Program-made: the position numbers and the translations under genes
Shown here: in pieces, positions 33,419 through 46,177 of the stretch
Layout: each line of letters begins with the position of its first letter
Position numbering within the stretch: position 1 is the first letter of the stretch
The notes under the pieces: model-generated
Database searches by the model: none
Told to the model about the DNA's origin: nothing
Seen by the model: the letters and a program-made list of their open reading frames with translations, nothing else
DNA from: Pezicula radicicola
Taxonomy: Eukaryota; Ascomycota; Leotiomycetes; Helotiales; Dermateaceae
Length of the DNA stretch: 64,000 nt
Assembly (NCBI GenBank): GCA_003008705.1
Contig: PDUO01000014.1
Span: 470,696 to 534,695, forward strand
Direction of reading: 5' to 3'

Positions 33419-35919
33419 ATGATGGCGGGATGGTTTGCCTCCAACTCGCAACTTGATGAGCAGATCGAGAAAGCTACCAACTCCAGCTTGTAGGCCGAAC
33501 CACCAGCTCCTGTCCAAATATGGGTCTGGCATTAATGATAAATAGAGAGGATATCGCTTTGAATCTCGAGATTTCTGATGTCATTCGTTCCAAGAATGTA
33601 GCTGCCAAAGAGGCGATGCGCTCTCTCAAGAGGCGCATAGGCAACAAGAACCCGAACTTTCAACTCAGCGCTCTTAATGTTAGTCGCACCGGCTCTAATT
33701 AGGTCGAAGTTGGCTGACTGTCCTGTGCAGCTTACGGATACGTGTGTTAAGAACGGCGGCTCACACTTCTTAGTAGAGATAGCGTCTCGCGAGTTCATGG
33801 ACAATTTAGTCTCTCTTCTCAAGGCATACGGTGGAGCAGCAGTGAATGACGACGTTAAGAACAAGATTTTGGAACTCATACAGAGTTGGGCAACAGCAAC
33901 AGAGGGCCGTAGCGAACTTTCATACATCAACGAAACATACAAAAGCTTACAGAGAGACGGATTCCACTTTCCACCTAAGGTGGACGTCGCAAGCAGCATG
34001 CTCGACAGCAGTGCGGTTGGTATTTTAAAATCTATTCCGAATGGTTCTTACTAACGTCGTTTATGAATAGCCTCCAGAGTGGATAGACTCTGATGTCTGC
34101 ATGCGATGCCGAACTGCCTTCAGCTTCACAAACCGAAAGCACCATTGCCGAAATTGCGGAAATGTCTTTGACCAACAGTGCTCTAGCAAAGTGTTGCCTC
34201 TACCCCATCTTGGAATTCTACAGCCTGTTAGAGTGGACGATGGATGCTATATTAAGTTGACAGACAGGTCTTCGAAAGGCGGTTCATTCACGAACGACCG
34301 ATCTCCAATCCATGCATCTCACAAGCACAAGACCAACTCGTCAATGCAGCCGCGGAGTGCGAGAGTAGACGAAGGGTTTGACGAGGATCTCAAAAGGGCT
34401 TTGGCGATGAGCTTAGAGGAGGTGAATGGACACTCCGGCGCAGGTTATGTTCCACAGTCAAAGCTCCCAGACGCTCCCAAAGAGCAATTCAATGGGATCT
34501 CGAAGGCCGCTTCCAGCAAGCCCGTAGAGGAGGAGGATGATGACCTTAAGGCGGCTATTGCAGCCTCACTTGCAGACATGGAGGAACAGAAAAAGAAGCA
34601 TTCGGCGACAATGAAACAACAAACAGAGACAGGTACCAAATCGGCAGGATCGTTCGTGTTGCCGAAGAACGACTATGAGCTTACTCCTGTGGAGTCAGAG
34701 AACATAAATCTGTTTTCAACCCTCGTGGATCGGCTGCAGACACAACCTCCTGGAACAATCCTTCGCGAACCACAGATTCAGGAGCTGTACGGTAGTATTA
34801 GCTCTCTTCGTCCAAAACTTGCTCGGTCCTATGGGGAGACTATGAGCAAGCATGGTAAGATAAAATTCAAGGAATTCTAGAAAACTCGTACTAATTAGTA
34901 CAGATACTCTCCTCGATCTTCATGCTAAATTATCTACTGTTGTACGCTATTACGACCGTATGCTTGAAGAACGTTTATCAAACACGTATAACCAACACAC
35001 CATTGGAGCCTACAATCTGCCCCCTCAGAGGATGCCTGGCAATATATACCCCTCCTTGTCATCAAATGGTCCCAGCGCATCAGATGGAGCTGAGAGCTAC
35101 TATACTGGGAACGCTCGCACTGAATCTTATGGCCGTCCTCAATCCACTTATTCCTATGCTCCACCCCAACAGCAATACCCATATGACAAGAGAGCATCCA
35201 TTGCGAGCCCAGGGTACCATGCTCAAGATATGAGACAAGATTCTTACAACCAGTATCCCCCACAAGCACAGGCTCCGACACCACAGCCCCAACGAACTGA
35301 GAGTTGGCAACGAGTAGATTCTACACCTGGACAGTATCCGTCACATCCTTCTGCTTATGGCCAGGAGGGACCTCCACAACAGCACGCTCTACCACCCTTG
35401 AATACGCCTTCTCAGCCTCCTTCCAATTACACGCCCTCTGAGCCTGTCGCAACTCCCTCGGCAGATCCCAATGCAGCATTGTACTACAATAATGCGCCTC
35501 CTAGTCAAGCACCTCCACCTCCCCAGCCATCAGACCCGAGCCAGTACCAAACACAATCTCCTCAGCAGTACCACTCAACGATTCCACAAGCGCAGCAAGC
35601 AGCACCTCCCCAGCCCTACACTCATCAACCACCGACTGAGCAGCAGGCTCCTCAGCAGGCTCCACCTCCTCAACAGGCTTCTCAACCTCAGCACCCTCCT
35701 CCACAACAGGCCCCACCCCATCAAGCACCCCCACAACAAGCACCTCCTCCTCAGACTCCGTACTGGCAACAGCAACAGCAACAAACCGTTGCTCCTCAGC
35801 CATGGCAGACTCCGGGACAAACTTATGGCGGGTACACGCAAGAATCCTTCCCATCTGCACCTAAGCATAGCATTCAACCACAACCGCAACTGGTGGAGGA
35901 AAGTTTGATTGATCTGTAA
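33419..35919 (+). CDS. vps27: ESCRT-0 subunit Vps27 (Hrs homologue)
   Basis: Five exons, 33419-33489, 33546-33678, 33731-34015, 34071-34854 and 34904-35919, give 762 residues. A VHS domain occupies about 10-150 ([30 protein letters not shown]). The FYVE finger begins at [13 protein letters not shown] and carries the RKHHCR signature that binds PtdIns3P. Two ubiquitin-interacting motifs follow near residues 267-285 ([13 protein letters not shown]) and 322-340 ([14 protein letters not shown]), then a helical Hse1-binding core, a long Gln/Pro-rich tail and a final clathrin-box-like ESLIDL. The protein gathers ubiquitinated cargo on early endosomes and recruits ESCRT-I. Start: MMAGWF at 33419 fits the family; an in-frame upstream ATG at 33146 would add a low-complexity leader. 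Intron 3 uses a GTTGGT donor. Confidence 0.95.
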
Positions 35920-36518
35920 TGATCCACTAATATGACAGCGATGGCGTTTGGGTATGGTATTACTCTATTACATACCTCAATAAAAAAGGCCTTCCTTCGA
36001 GAATTTTATGTAGCCTTGGATAGTGTTCTTTGCCATACAAACCTTTTCTGTAACTTGTACAGTACTTGGCAATCGTATTTACCTACTAAACTCTTGCCTT
36101 ACGAAGTGTATCAAGTACCAGGACCAATCGTCAGGTAGGTAAAGACCACTTAGTAACCTGTAACAAGAGAATTCTCCCAGAGAAAACCTTCATCTCCCTT
36201 TCTCTGCATCCAAAATCTGCCAGTCTGGCCTACGTAAGAGGTACTTAACTCAAACCGTCTACTTCGGTCAGTGTACCTTTGTGTTGCTTAAAAATGATAC
36301 TAAAGAAAAGATCATGTAAGTGAAGTAAAAAAAAATCTAGAACAGAAATTCTTGGGACACATTCTAGACCATTGACTATGACGATGATTGGTTGTTAGGA
36401 GAAACGTAAGTAAGGTATGAGCTTGGAATGGAATGAAATTGAATAGTTTGAAGAATGTTCATTTGTTGCGGTGGGTACTAGTTTAATATTGGCTAGAGAG
36501 GCACTGCTAACTTTCAGC
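35920..36518. other. Spacer between convergent genes
   Basis: About 600 bp of 3' flanking sequence for VPS27 and the MYND gene. Nothing else was seen. Confidence 0.6.
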
Positions 36519-37746
36519 CTAGATACCACCGTGAGGAGTGCACCACTTCTTATGATACTTCCAACCAGTCTTCTGATGGGCAGCTGAGCAATAGTATTCC
36601 ATCTTGCAACGAGCGCAGTGATTCTTAACATCAGGCTTACCACATAATCCACACCAATGATTAGTATCTCTTGCGTCCCATCTCTCTTTAACTCTCATAG
36701 CTACCTTCCTATACCACTCGACCTCGTTCTCCCTATCAGGCCTGGGGTAAATTACCGAACAAATACCCTTGGCTACCCAATCCTCTGCAACCATTAACAT
36801 ACTCTTCTTCCACTCTTCCATCGTATCCATGATAAAGAAATCACCGCTTCGTCCTTGTCCAGTGGCTCCGAATTGCATCGATGAAAGATCAAGTACAACA
36901 GATTGATCTTTATTTGTAGACGTAGACGTAGGATTAGCGAACAATAAAACTGCATGCTCCATCTGATCTAACTCTCCCGTCCATCGCCACATCATATCTC
37001 TCATCTCATTCGGTGGTGGACCATGCCATTCTCCAGCAACAATGGAAACAGAAGCTTCTCTAGGTCTCAACAGTGTAAACTGCAAGATCCTTCTTTTCGA
37101 AAGTGAGAGATTGGTGGTGAATTCGGTACCATTGTGTAATCGTACGAGAAGAGGTTGTGTATCATCGAACAATTTTGTTAGTTGTTGTAGGATGTGAATG
37201 GATCGGTAACAGCTATCTTGACTTCGGATTTGCCAGAATATGGTTGAGAGTTGTGTGGGTGTTAGGTTATCTGAATAAGTAGCGCCTGGTTCGGATTTTG
37301 GTAGGAGCATGTTCGTTGGGAGGTCATCTTCGAGTGCTGCCTTATCATCTGTCTTTAAAATTTCATAAATTTCATAAACCCAGTTTGGTTTTTAACTTGT
37401 GAGGGGAATCTGGATGTAAGAGGAGGGGGAAGGGGTCACTTACAGTTACGCTGTTTACGTTGTCTGGTGTTACCAAGTAATAGGCGTGTCGAGCTTTCTT
37501 TGGACTTGACTTTGGCCATACGCTCTCAGGATTCGTATGGATACTCTTGAATGCTCCATCCGGTGCGATCTCGCGCAACTTTACCCCTTTGAAGTGGGTT
37601 AGTGCATCAGGGCCACAAGCGCGCTCGTAGTTCATGAGAATGGCTAGGGAATGGAGATCCAAAGGTGAGGAGGCCATGATGTTGCTTAGGCAGTCAAGCT
37701 CGAGGACTTGGAATACTTGTAAAATTGTGTTTGGTTTATTCTTCAA
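36519..37746 (-). CDS. MYND-type zinc-finger protein, unknown function
   Basis: Two exons, 37746-37444 and 37352-36519, give 378 residues. The C-terminus (335-372) is a MYND finger: CGLC, CARC, EYYC, then WKYHKKWC. The usual Cys after YCxxx is replaced by His360 (YCSAAHQ), giving an unusual ligand set. The N-terminal 300 residues show no catalytic signature I recognise. They include a segment on conversion or modification-like folds (RILQFTLLRPREASVSIVAGEWHG) and a Trp-rich helix (MRDMMWRWTGELDQME). MYND fingers usually mediate protein contacts. Start alternatives exist: an in-frame ATG near 37677 (MASSPLDLHSLAILMN) may be the real start because the first 23 residues are not obviously conserved. 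Confidence 0.85.
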
Positions 37747-39000
37747 AGAGGAGGGATGGGAAGGACGGGGTTCATGAAATATATGACCAGATTTCGCTGT
37801 GAAGATTAAGGTGAAGTCGTGGCGGTGGTTGTGATTGTGATTGTTGTTGTGAAGTGGAGTGGAAATATTAAACCAGGGAAATTATTTGCTATGTTGTTCA
37901 GTCTTGCTCTTTCTCTCCATCTCACTTGATAATCGAACCTTTACGCCTAACCAACGCTTGTGACAGTATACTTAAGTTCACAACATTTTAATGCACCTAG
38001 GTTCTAACTGCATACCACTGAGAAATTAAGCAGACGTAGACTATGGGTTGTTCTTATAAGCAAGAATTTAAGTAGGCAATGATGGCTCTAAATATATATC
38101 ACTACCTAAAGTAGTATATTACTAGACCTCATGATCTGATAACATTGCTCTGGATAAACCGACCTCAATTTTAATAACAAACTCCTACCTAATGTACTTC
38201 ACTCTCTTCTGGAAACAACACAAAAACAAGGACTTGCTTCTCACTTACAGTGTCAAACAAAAAGTTAACAAAAAAATAAACTTAAAACAAGAGAGCGTGA
38301 GAAGGGGGGAGAGGGGGAGGGATCGATACTTAAAATTACCTCAAATTAAGCTTGTAGCTCTTCAAACAAAACTTGTCCTGAATCGCTTACTCACTGTGAC
38401 ATGCCTGTTCTGTTTGTTAAGGAAATTTGTGGTATTGTGGCATATGGACTAGGAAGTTGTTGCCTAGCAGACTCATCAAATAAATACCTTCCTTGCCTTA
38501 CCTAGGTACTTAAACGAGGCTAGCATAAGTAAATAATAACTGCACAAAAGTAAAGTACTGTTTCTTCGGAATAATTTGGCTACTTTTGCTTTCTTTTCTG
38601 TTAGGAAAACCCTTCCCTTTTCCCTTGAGGATCTTGTCGTTTGTCCGTTTTTGACTACCTGCAGGAATTTGAAGTTACCTTGGAATCGTTCGGTTCGAGA
38701 GAGGGAGATGATATAAAGCAATCCAGATAGACTCTTGTGTCTTGCACGCGAATTATAGTGTATTTATTAGCTAGAAGTTGATCTTGCTTTGTGAATAGAT
38801 ACTGCAGCTGGTACAATATTAGACTTCCTAAACCATGTTCGCATTCACGTCCTGCTATCTGGCTGAACTGGCGACAGAACACGAAAATTTCAATATCAAC
38901 AAAAGCCTTACCATTGCTATTGTTGTCCAAGCATGAGCAATTGAGAATGGATACGCTCAAACTTCGGCGTTGTCAGGATTCAGGCATCACTTGACTGCCA

Positions 39001-39025
39001 ACACACACACACACACACACACACA
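39001..39025. repeat. (AC)12 microsatellite
   Basis: Uninterrupted dinucleotide run, likely length-polymorphic. Confidence 0.98.
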
Positions 39026-39596
39026 TAGCGGAGCGATTCTTCCCGACCGCATCGACACGAACCATCCCTTCGTTTCCAACATCGTGGAATTCGTTACTCG
39101 ATCTCCTCTCCATAGAAATCGCTTCGTTTCAAGAAATAAGGCATGAAAATCTCTCTCCAGCCTCCACGAGAGCAAATCACGATCAACAGGCCTAGAACAA
39201 TATCTCAAAGTCCAAAAGTTGAAAGAAAGAGATATGGTGACCTTTCAACGGAACAAGTACTGAAAGCACTCGTATTTCAACAAACGGTCAGCGACCGCGG
39301 GAAATTGTCAAAAAGAGCCGCTGAAAAGCTTGAAAGAAAGTCAATTGAGAATGATCCAATGAAAAGTAAAGTGCCTCGTGAGTCGTGCGAAGAACCATAA
39401 TACGATGTCAATAATAATAAAAATCTCGACAAATAATGATGATACGAGGTACATCTCAATGTCTCTCCCGTGTAACCTTGTACCCACTCTTGAAGGAAGC
39501 CTTCGAAGCCAAGTTTGCAACGCTGCGCTCGCCGTCTCACAAAGCAAAGGCTGACCGCACGGCGAAACCAAAGTGGAGGGAGGATGTTCGGCTCAA

Positions 39597-39621
39597 GAAA
39601 GAAAGAAAGAAAGAAAGAAAC
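39597..39621. repeat. (GAAA)6 microsatellite
   Basis: Uninterrupted tetranucleotide run of about 25 bp in purine-rich DNA. Confidence 0.95.
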
Positions 39622-40807
39622 AATAGCGCCAAGGAAGCGCAACCCCTATTCATCAATTTGAACTGTTCCTGTTCCTGTTTCTGTTCCTGGTGTCCGAAGT
39701 TCAAAGTTCAACGGCGTTCCCGCACGCAATTCAGTGTCCAAATAATGCCAACAGCGCCAACACCACACTGCAGACGCCAACGCAAGGCTTGTGATGTGAC
39801 GGGATCGCCAGCATATGAACTCTTGCTCGTCATAACTCCCCACGCCATAAATTATTATGTACATTAATCAGCAGAAAAATGCACAAGTGGGCGGAAGAGC
39901 ATCAGAAGCGAGGGAAGAAATGAGAGAGCAAAGCAGGATCAAACCCTGGATGTTGGACCCTCGTATCAAATCATAAATCATACAGTATGTCCGCTGCACC
40001 GCAAATCAAAAAAAAAATCAACTCGAAGCAGAGAGACGTCGACACGGCACTAAAATAGACACGAATAAGGGCTTGGCTCCAGTCACGACAGCTCCGAACC
40101 CTGCCCATGCCCTTAAGCGACACAAATCAGATGAACTGTTGGCGGACGGCTAATGCAGGAACCGTAATTTGGGGAACGCCACAGATGGGCCGTCGCTTGT
40201 CTGGGCAGTTTGTGGTGTTTTTGATCCCAGATTTTTATGGGCCGTGGAGTAGATAACTGGGCTGTGACAGGCTGGCTTTCTCCCCTTATCAGAAAGCCAG
40301 TGCAGCCCGGAGCCTGTGTTCGCCTGGGACTTCTGAGGAAAGGATGCAGATTGGGTAGCAGGCAGCAATTCGGCAGGATTTGCATTGAGAAACGATAGCC
40401 ACAATAATGGGCCATAATGGGGTAGACATGGGAGATAGGGCAGACATGGTAGATTTGCACGCTGTTGCAGCTAGGGAATACGAGGGGGGGCCAGGGGAGA
40501 AGGTGCTGCCCAGGATGTTACCATTGTTACCGTCCCCAAGTGACTAAGATACGGTACCGCGCGACTCAAAAGTGAGGTCTTGTCCACCTTTTCTCTCGCC
40601 TGATTCTTCTTCACTCCTCACCTCCATCAACCATCACAATTTTCCACCTTTACCAATAGTCGTTCCACTCGTTTCGTCGACTTCTTTTACACTCGCTTTT
40701 CTGTACCGTACATCCGTGCTTCTTTGCGACCTGATTAATTAGATCTCCCAATCCTCCAAATCCAAATCCAAATCTACAACCAGTCAAAAAAAACTTCAGA
40801 TCTCAAG

Positions 40808-41524
40808 ATGCCTTCATACACTGTCCTCACCCTCGCGGCCTTGACCGCTGTTGCCCAGGCAATCACCATCACCTCGCCCTCCACCAGCACCGTCTGGGAC
40901 AGCAGCGAGTCCAACACCATCACCTGGACCTCCGTCTCCACTGACCCCGAGACTGTTGACATCTACCTCTCCCACCAAGCCTCGCAGCCAACATTGAACG
41001 ATCTTCTCTTCAGCAGCGTTGCCATCAGCCAAGGCTCCGTCGATGTCAGCGGTCTCCAGCTCCCAACTGGTTCCGCTTACCAGATCAACTTCGTCAAGCC
41101 AGACAATGAGGACCAGATCTACGCTCAATCCAACCAATTCAACGTCACTGGTACCGCTGCAAGTGCCACTAGCACCCTCGCTGGATACACAGGTCCGACA
41201 TATACCCCTACTGCCTCTTCTACTTCTACTTCTTCCGTTGAGAGCTCTACCGTATCTGGCACGCTGACTTCTTCCGCGTCTTCAGCTACAGGTGCCACTA
41301 CCTTGACCACCTCAACTGGTGTCTCAACCACCTCCACCGGAACCGTCACTTCATCCAGCAGCAGCTCTGCTACCGGAACCTCAGGCTCCAGCACCGGCTC
41401 TTCAACCGGCACCGCTACCTCATCCTCAGCATCTGCCACCGCTACTGGAAACTCTGCTGCTGGTGTTGCTGCCTCTGCTCCTTTGGCCGCTTTGGTCTTC
41501 GGTGCCGTTGCCATGTTCGCATAA
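40808..41524 (+). CDS. Ser/Thr-rich GPI-anchored cell-wall protein with Kre9/Knh1-like domain
   Basis: Single exon, 238 residues. MPSYTVLTLAALTAVAQA is a signal peptide. Residues 19-115 match the Kre9/KNH N-terminal Ig-like pattern: ITITSPSTSTVWDSSESNTITWTS, then VDIYLS, VDVSGLQLPTGSAYQINFV and IYAQSNQFNVTG. Residues 116-210 are almost pure Ser/Thr/Ala/Gly, a typical O-mannosylated stalk. The end (GNSAAGVAASAPLAALVFGAVAMFA) is a small-residue omega region plus a hydrophobic tail, a GPI-attachment signal. Such proteins sit in the plasma membrane or wall, and relatives affect beta-1,6-glucan assembly. Codon use is strongly biased (ACC, GCC, GTC), which suggests high expression. Confidence 0.92.
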   Translation: MPSYTVLTLAALTAVAQAITITSPSTSTVWDSSESNTITWTSVSTDPETVDIYLSHQASQPTLNDLLFSSVAISQGSVDVSGLQLPTGSAYQINFVKPDNEDQIYAQSNQFNVTGTAASATSTLAGYTGPTYTPTASSTSTSSVESSTVSGTLTSSASSATGATTLTTSTGVSTTSTGTVTSSSSSSATGTSGSSTGSSTGTATSSSASATATGNSAAGVAASAPLAALVFGAVAMFA

Positions 41525-43589
41525 ATGACAACATCAATGCCAGTCTCGAGCAGATGAGGGGCGCGGGCGTCATGTCGTGACGTATCACATGTGGATAGGT
41601 GTCATGGCGTTTGTTGGACTCTACAGCGGGATGGAATGCAATGCAGAATTTTGGAACGCCTGGGGAGGAATTGAAAGGGAAAATATTTCGGTGTGGCCGT
41701 GGTGGTAACGGTGACAGTAGAATTGGGCTTGCGGCGTAATTTACACGTGTGAATATTCACTTCTGTGAGCTTAATATCAGCATGGAAAGAGGGAAGAAAG
41801 ATCTCATTAATACTCAAGACGTTTGCCTGCCGTACTTTTTGCTTTGTGTTCCCTTGTAAGTGAAGCGAGAATGTTGAGGTCGTGCAAGAGGAAGATATAC
41901 GTACACATGAAACTCTTAATTGTCTTGCGTCTGCCATCATGTAATACAAACTGAGAAAGCTCCTGTCGTAGCAAGCAACTAATTGTCCGCATAGCAGCGG
42001 ACACTTCATCAGAGCTTAGATGTCTCTGTTGAAGGGGCGAATTTCACCAAAAAATAGTTCCTGAATCTGTAAAAATGTGTAGCCTAGTGATCCCAATGGC
42101 AATTCATCACCAGCTGAGCTCATGAAGAAGCTGTCTAGTTTTTGACTTCCTATCCTTACGATACTGTTGTAGATGTCAGTAAAAGGTACTTCGTACACCG
42201 TATAATGCACTCAATACAAATACAAATACATACCTCACTTCACTTCACTTCACTCAACTAGCATACCAACCCATTTTTGAAAGAGCTGTGTGAGGTTACC
42301 AGGTATACTTGGAGAGAGTAGTGGTATATAAGAAATGCTAGAGGTGTTTCTTGCATTGACAGATTACTCCCATCTCATCTCGACTTTGAAAAAACACACA
42401 CATACACCACTCACTACTTTAGCCACCAAAAATTCTAGAGTACAAGAATAAAGAATTAAGAATCGAGATTGATGATGATGTGATGATGTGATGAAGGAAG
42501 AAAATTCATAGTACTTTATAGAATTTTGGAGTATGATTTAATACCTACTGTACTATAAAACTAAGCATTCCAATCATCTGGAACTAGGTAGATATTGTAC
42601 AGTAAGTTAGAACTCTATCTCAACCACCTTAACTTAACCACCTTAACTCCTCCTTCCACTGCAGGATAATAAAACAAAACATTCTTCACACCCCCCCTCC
42701 CCCCAAAAAAAGTTCTATTCCAGCCTTATCCCTTACATCCTATCTATCCCCTATAAAGCTATAACAACCCAATCATTCATCAGTCACACACAACCAAACG
42801 ATCTAGAATGTTTGTTCATTAGTATTTCACCAGTTTCCTATCTAAAAAAAACATTAGTTAGTTCTATTATATCACTGTACGATCTATTGTTCATTTTATA
42901 CTAAAAGGTACAACGTATCATAAGGAAGCTAAAAAAGACTACTTATTTACCTTACTCTATGTTTTAGTGCGAAAATAGAGATAATTAGAATAAGATAATG
43001 GTTATATAAGGTAGTTAGGTAGTTTACTGAAATTATTGTAAGATCCTTTCTTATTTTAAATTAATTGCCTTTACTTACTGTATCAGTGATGTGAGATATA
43101 ACTAACTGTTATTATGAATTGAACAGTCTAGTCATTGATATGCAGTGATTTAATCAGGTAGTGTTTTTATTATTTGACGAGGAGAATGTATATCAGTGGT
43201 TTTTTTTATCAAGTATTTTCATGGGCGAACATTGCTTTTGCTGTGCTTGTTGATGGTAAGGCCCAGAATATATCATGTCCACGTACTTTGACTTGGACGG
43301 GACACTCTGAGGACGTTGCTTTCAGTTGGGAAGTAATATCATGATGAGGTTAATGTCTAAGAAGTACTACCTCAATTGTATCCTCGGTTATGAAGATGGT
43401 TTGGGCAATGAAAACTATGTATTCGCACGGTAATGCTATATCACTTCAGTTCTTATCACTATTCCTCGGCACGCATTAAGGTCGTAAGATAATTCTTTCA
43501 GAGTTAGGGTATCATTTTCAGCAATTGTAAGGTATGTACTGCACAAAAACCCGTCAGACTACGCCGGGAGTACTTTGCAAGGACCACTC
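41525..43589. other. AT-rich intergenic region
   Basis: About 2 kb. Simple repeats occur: CTTCA-type pentamers at about 42237-42253, GATGATGTGATGATG near 42470, and a C-run followed by an A-run at about 42689-42710. No gene is supported. Confidence 0.5.
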
Positions 43590-46177
43590 CTATTCAAGAA
43601 GGCCAGCAGCAACAGTAGCCCCATTGCTTCTCAAAACGACACGGCCTGGAGCTTCCAAGGGCACGGCGCTCTCCAGCTCAACAACAACTCTTGCCACGTT
43701 AGCCGGCTTAACGATCTTTGGCTTCTTCTTTTGCACAGCACCACTCCCTTTGTCCAGCACGCCCACAATCTCCTTTATCCTTCCTGCAACGTGTAGTCTA
43801 CCTCGATGCACATCAACTTGCATCGGCATCAAGAACTCAAATGCTAATACCTTGGCAGTAAAACTCTTAATGCAAGCTATTGGACTCGAAGGGCTGCAGA
43901 GCACGTCACCAATTTTCAGATGAATTGGATCTATGTCGCTGAGATGGACGGTGATATTCTGACCAGCCACTGCCCAGTCCACCGTCTCGTTGTCAAGCTC
44001 AAGAGCCTTGATGAAGCACTTTTCATTGGAAGGTTGAGCAAGCAATGCATCGCCAGTTTGTAGTGACCCGGCCTCGATACGGCCGGATATGCTGAGGGGA
44101 TTTTGGACACCACCACGAAAAATGTCGCCAATTGTCAGCCGAAGTGGCTTATCGAGCGCTCTTGTTATAGGCTCAGAGTCATCGAGTGATTCCACCAGCG
44201 TCGGGCCACTGTACCATGATGCGGCTGCTTCTGTTGAGCGCTGTGTAATGTTATCACCATGCAAACCTGAGCATGGCACGAAACTAATGTTCTTCTCTTG
44301 AAAGCCAGCCTGCGTAAGAAACGCTGATACTTGCTGAGATATCTCATCAAAACGTTCTTTTGACCAGTCCACGGTATCAAGCTTGTTAACTACGATGATA
44401 AGCCTTTGCACGCCCATACTTCGAACTAACAGTGCATGTTCCTTTGTCTGCCCTCGAAGTCCCGATTCGAATGAGCCTATGCTGGCGTCAATTACCAACA
44501 CAGCAAAATCTGCTTGGCTTGCTCCGGCAATCATATTGGGTATAAAGTCGCGGTGACCAGGTGCATCTAGGATAGTAAATGCGGTCTTATCAGTCTCGAA
44601 CTTATTGGTAGCAATATCAATCGTCACTCCGCGGCTACGTTCCTCAGTTCCTTGATCCAAAACCCAAGCGAGCGCAAAAGATGATTTCCCCATCTTCTCT
44701 GCTTCTTTTCGATAGCGGTCTATTGTTCTTTGATCAACGACGTTAAGATCGTATAGCAAACGTCCCATCAGCGTACTCTTGCCAGCATCGACATGGCCTA
44801 TAGGGGTCAGTTAAGTAAAATTAGGACTAATTTTTACGTACCAATAACAACAAAATTCGCAGCATTCTTGGCTTTCGCCTTCTCAAACTCTGCCAAAACA
44901 TCCAGATTCTTGCTCCTAGATCTAGGAGTGTCATCAATCTTCATCGCTTCCATTCCATTTGCTATTTGATCTGCCTTTTTCTCTCCATTTGTCTTGGCTG
45001 TGGCTTTGCTACTCTTGTTGCCAGCTAGTAGATAATTAGTCTTATTTCTTTGGTTTCCCAGAAATCGCCGAACCTTTCGACTGCGCTGCTATCACAATGT
45101 CATCTGGACTTGGGCCTGCAAAGGGGTCAGCAGATGGAGTCGCAACATTTGTTACATAAGGCATAGTGAAAAGACTGGTAGCCAAGCGAGGCGAAGCGTT
45201 ATTTGTGGAACCAAACATTGTGCTGGCAAATGCAGATGGTTGGGCTTGGTCAACAATAGCCAGGTCTAAGTCAATATCTGTATTGCTTTGTTCCGGTTCG
45301 GCCATAGTAGGTGGTGGCTTTGGAGACTTTTCGTGAGGGTTTGAGTCTTTTCGTTTCCGCAATGGAAAGCCTCGTGATGACTGCTTTTGAGATGGGCCAG
45401 TAGACTCCGAGGAACTTTGCTTCGCTGTCTTGTTCTGGTTTTTCTCTCCATCACTAATATCAAGACCCGACATAGGCTTTTCGAGTCCAGAGCTTGCACC
45501 CGACTTCTGCTCCTGTGCTTTCTTCTTGCGAGCAGCAGCCAGAGCTTGAAGTTTTGACATCTTCGGGGCACCATCAGATGAACCACCTAAGAGACCTCCC
45601 CGCGGGTATAACGGCTCAATGAAGACTGCCTGTCTATCAACAGGAGTATTAAACCACGGCATGTCGTTGAAAAACTCGCTGACGTTGAAAGGTTTCGAGC
45701 ATGGCTGTGATAGTTCACAAGTGGGGTCTATTGCCATTTCATGAGCCAATGTTCGCTCTATAAGAAAGCTTCGAGTAACGAGATCAGAACACACCTCCGA
45801 ATAGCCATGCGTGAAGATTCCCGCATCGTCTACCAGTCTCTTGCCAGGGGCTCTGCTACATGTGCCTAAATAACCAAATAACCAAATAGAAATGACCCAC
45901 CTTGTGCCTTCTTGTCCGCCTTCTTTGGTGCCTTCGGTGCGCTTATCTTGGTCAAGTATGCCACCGACTGTTCGATGTCGTAGTAATAATGCCACAAGGC
46001 ATCTCGTATTTGGGAGTCTGTAATGCTGCTCACGATGGAAGCTGGCAAGGCGCTGCGGACTTGCACAGTCCCCGCCCTCATTTGTTCCTCAGTCTCGTCG
46101 TCGTAGTCCTCTCCACCGTCGTAGTCGTCGAGTTCGTCCTCGAGATCGAGGTTTTTTATATTCTGGTGGCGCGACAT
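43590..46177 (-). CDS. hbs1: Hbs1-like translational GTPase (ribosome rescue)
   Basis: Four exons, 46177-45901, 45850-45074, 45024-44842 and 44797-43590, give 814 residues. Exon 1 encodes the HBS1 N-terminal helical domain (ITDSQIRDALWHYYYDIEQSVAYL). Exon 2 carries the conserved FFNDMPWFNTP and YPRGGLLGGSS...SKLQALAAARKKK linker motifs. The GTPase domain starts near residue 410 with G1 GHVDAGKST, then the switch (GTEERSRGVTID), G3 DAPGHRDFIPNMI, G4 NKLD and two beta-barrel domains. With Dom34/Pelota, Hbs1 splits stalled ribosomes in no-go and non-stop decay. The region just after exon 1 (about 45730-45850) is poorly conserved and could hide another short intron. Intron 2 uses a GTTCGG donor. 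eRF3 was considered but lacks this N-terminus. Confidence 0.93.

Larger units (their letters stand above)
37747..40807. other. Long intergenic region with microsatellites
   Basis: About 3 kb. It contains an (AC)12 run, a (GAAA)n run and a short TTCCTG-type hexamer array near 39664-39688. ORFs such as 39143-39400 (Lys/Glu-rich, 85 residues) lack motifs. The final 200 bases are pyrimidine-rich and form the leader of the Kre9-like gene. Confidence 0.5.

Noticed and set aside
35501..35860. Antisense ORFs rich in Val/Glu/Ala or Leu/Arg over the Vps27 tail
   Set aside because: They are complements of the CAG/CCT-rich Gln/Pro repeat and carry no independent signal.
39143..39642. Overlapping ORFs of 85 and 121 residues on opposite strands
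   Set aside because: Purine-rich low-complexity DNA with a GAAA repeat explains both; no conserved features.
41125..41514. 129-residue Val/Glu-rich ORF antisense to the GPI protein
   Set aside because: Produced by reversing the Ser/Thr codon repeat of the real gene.
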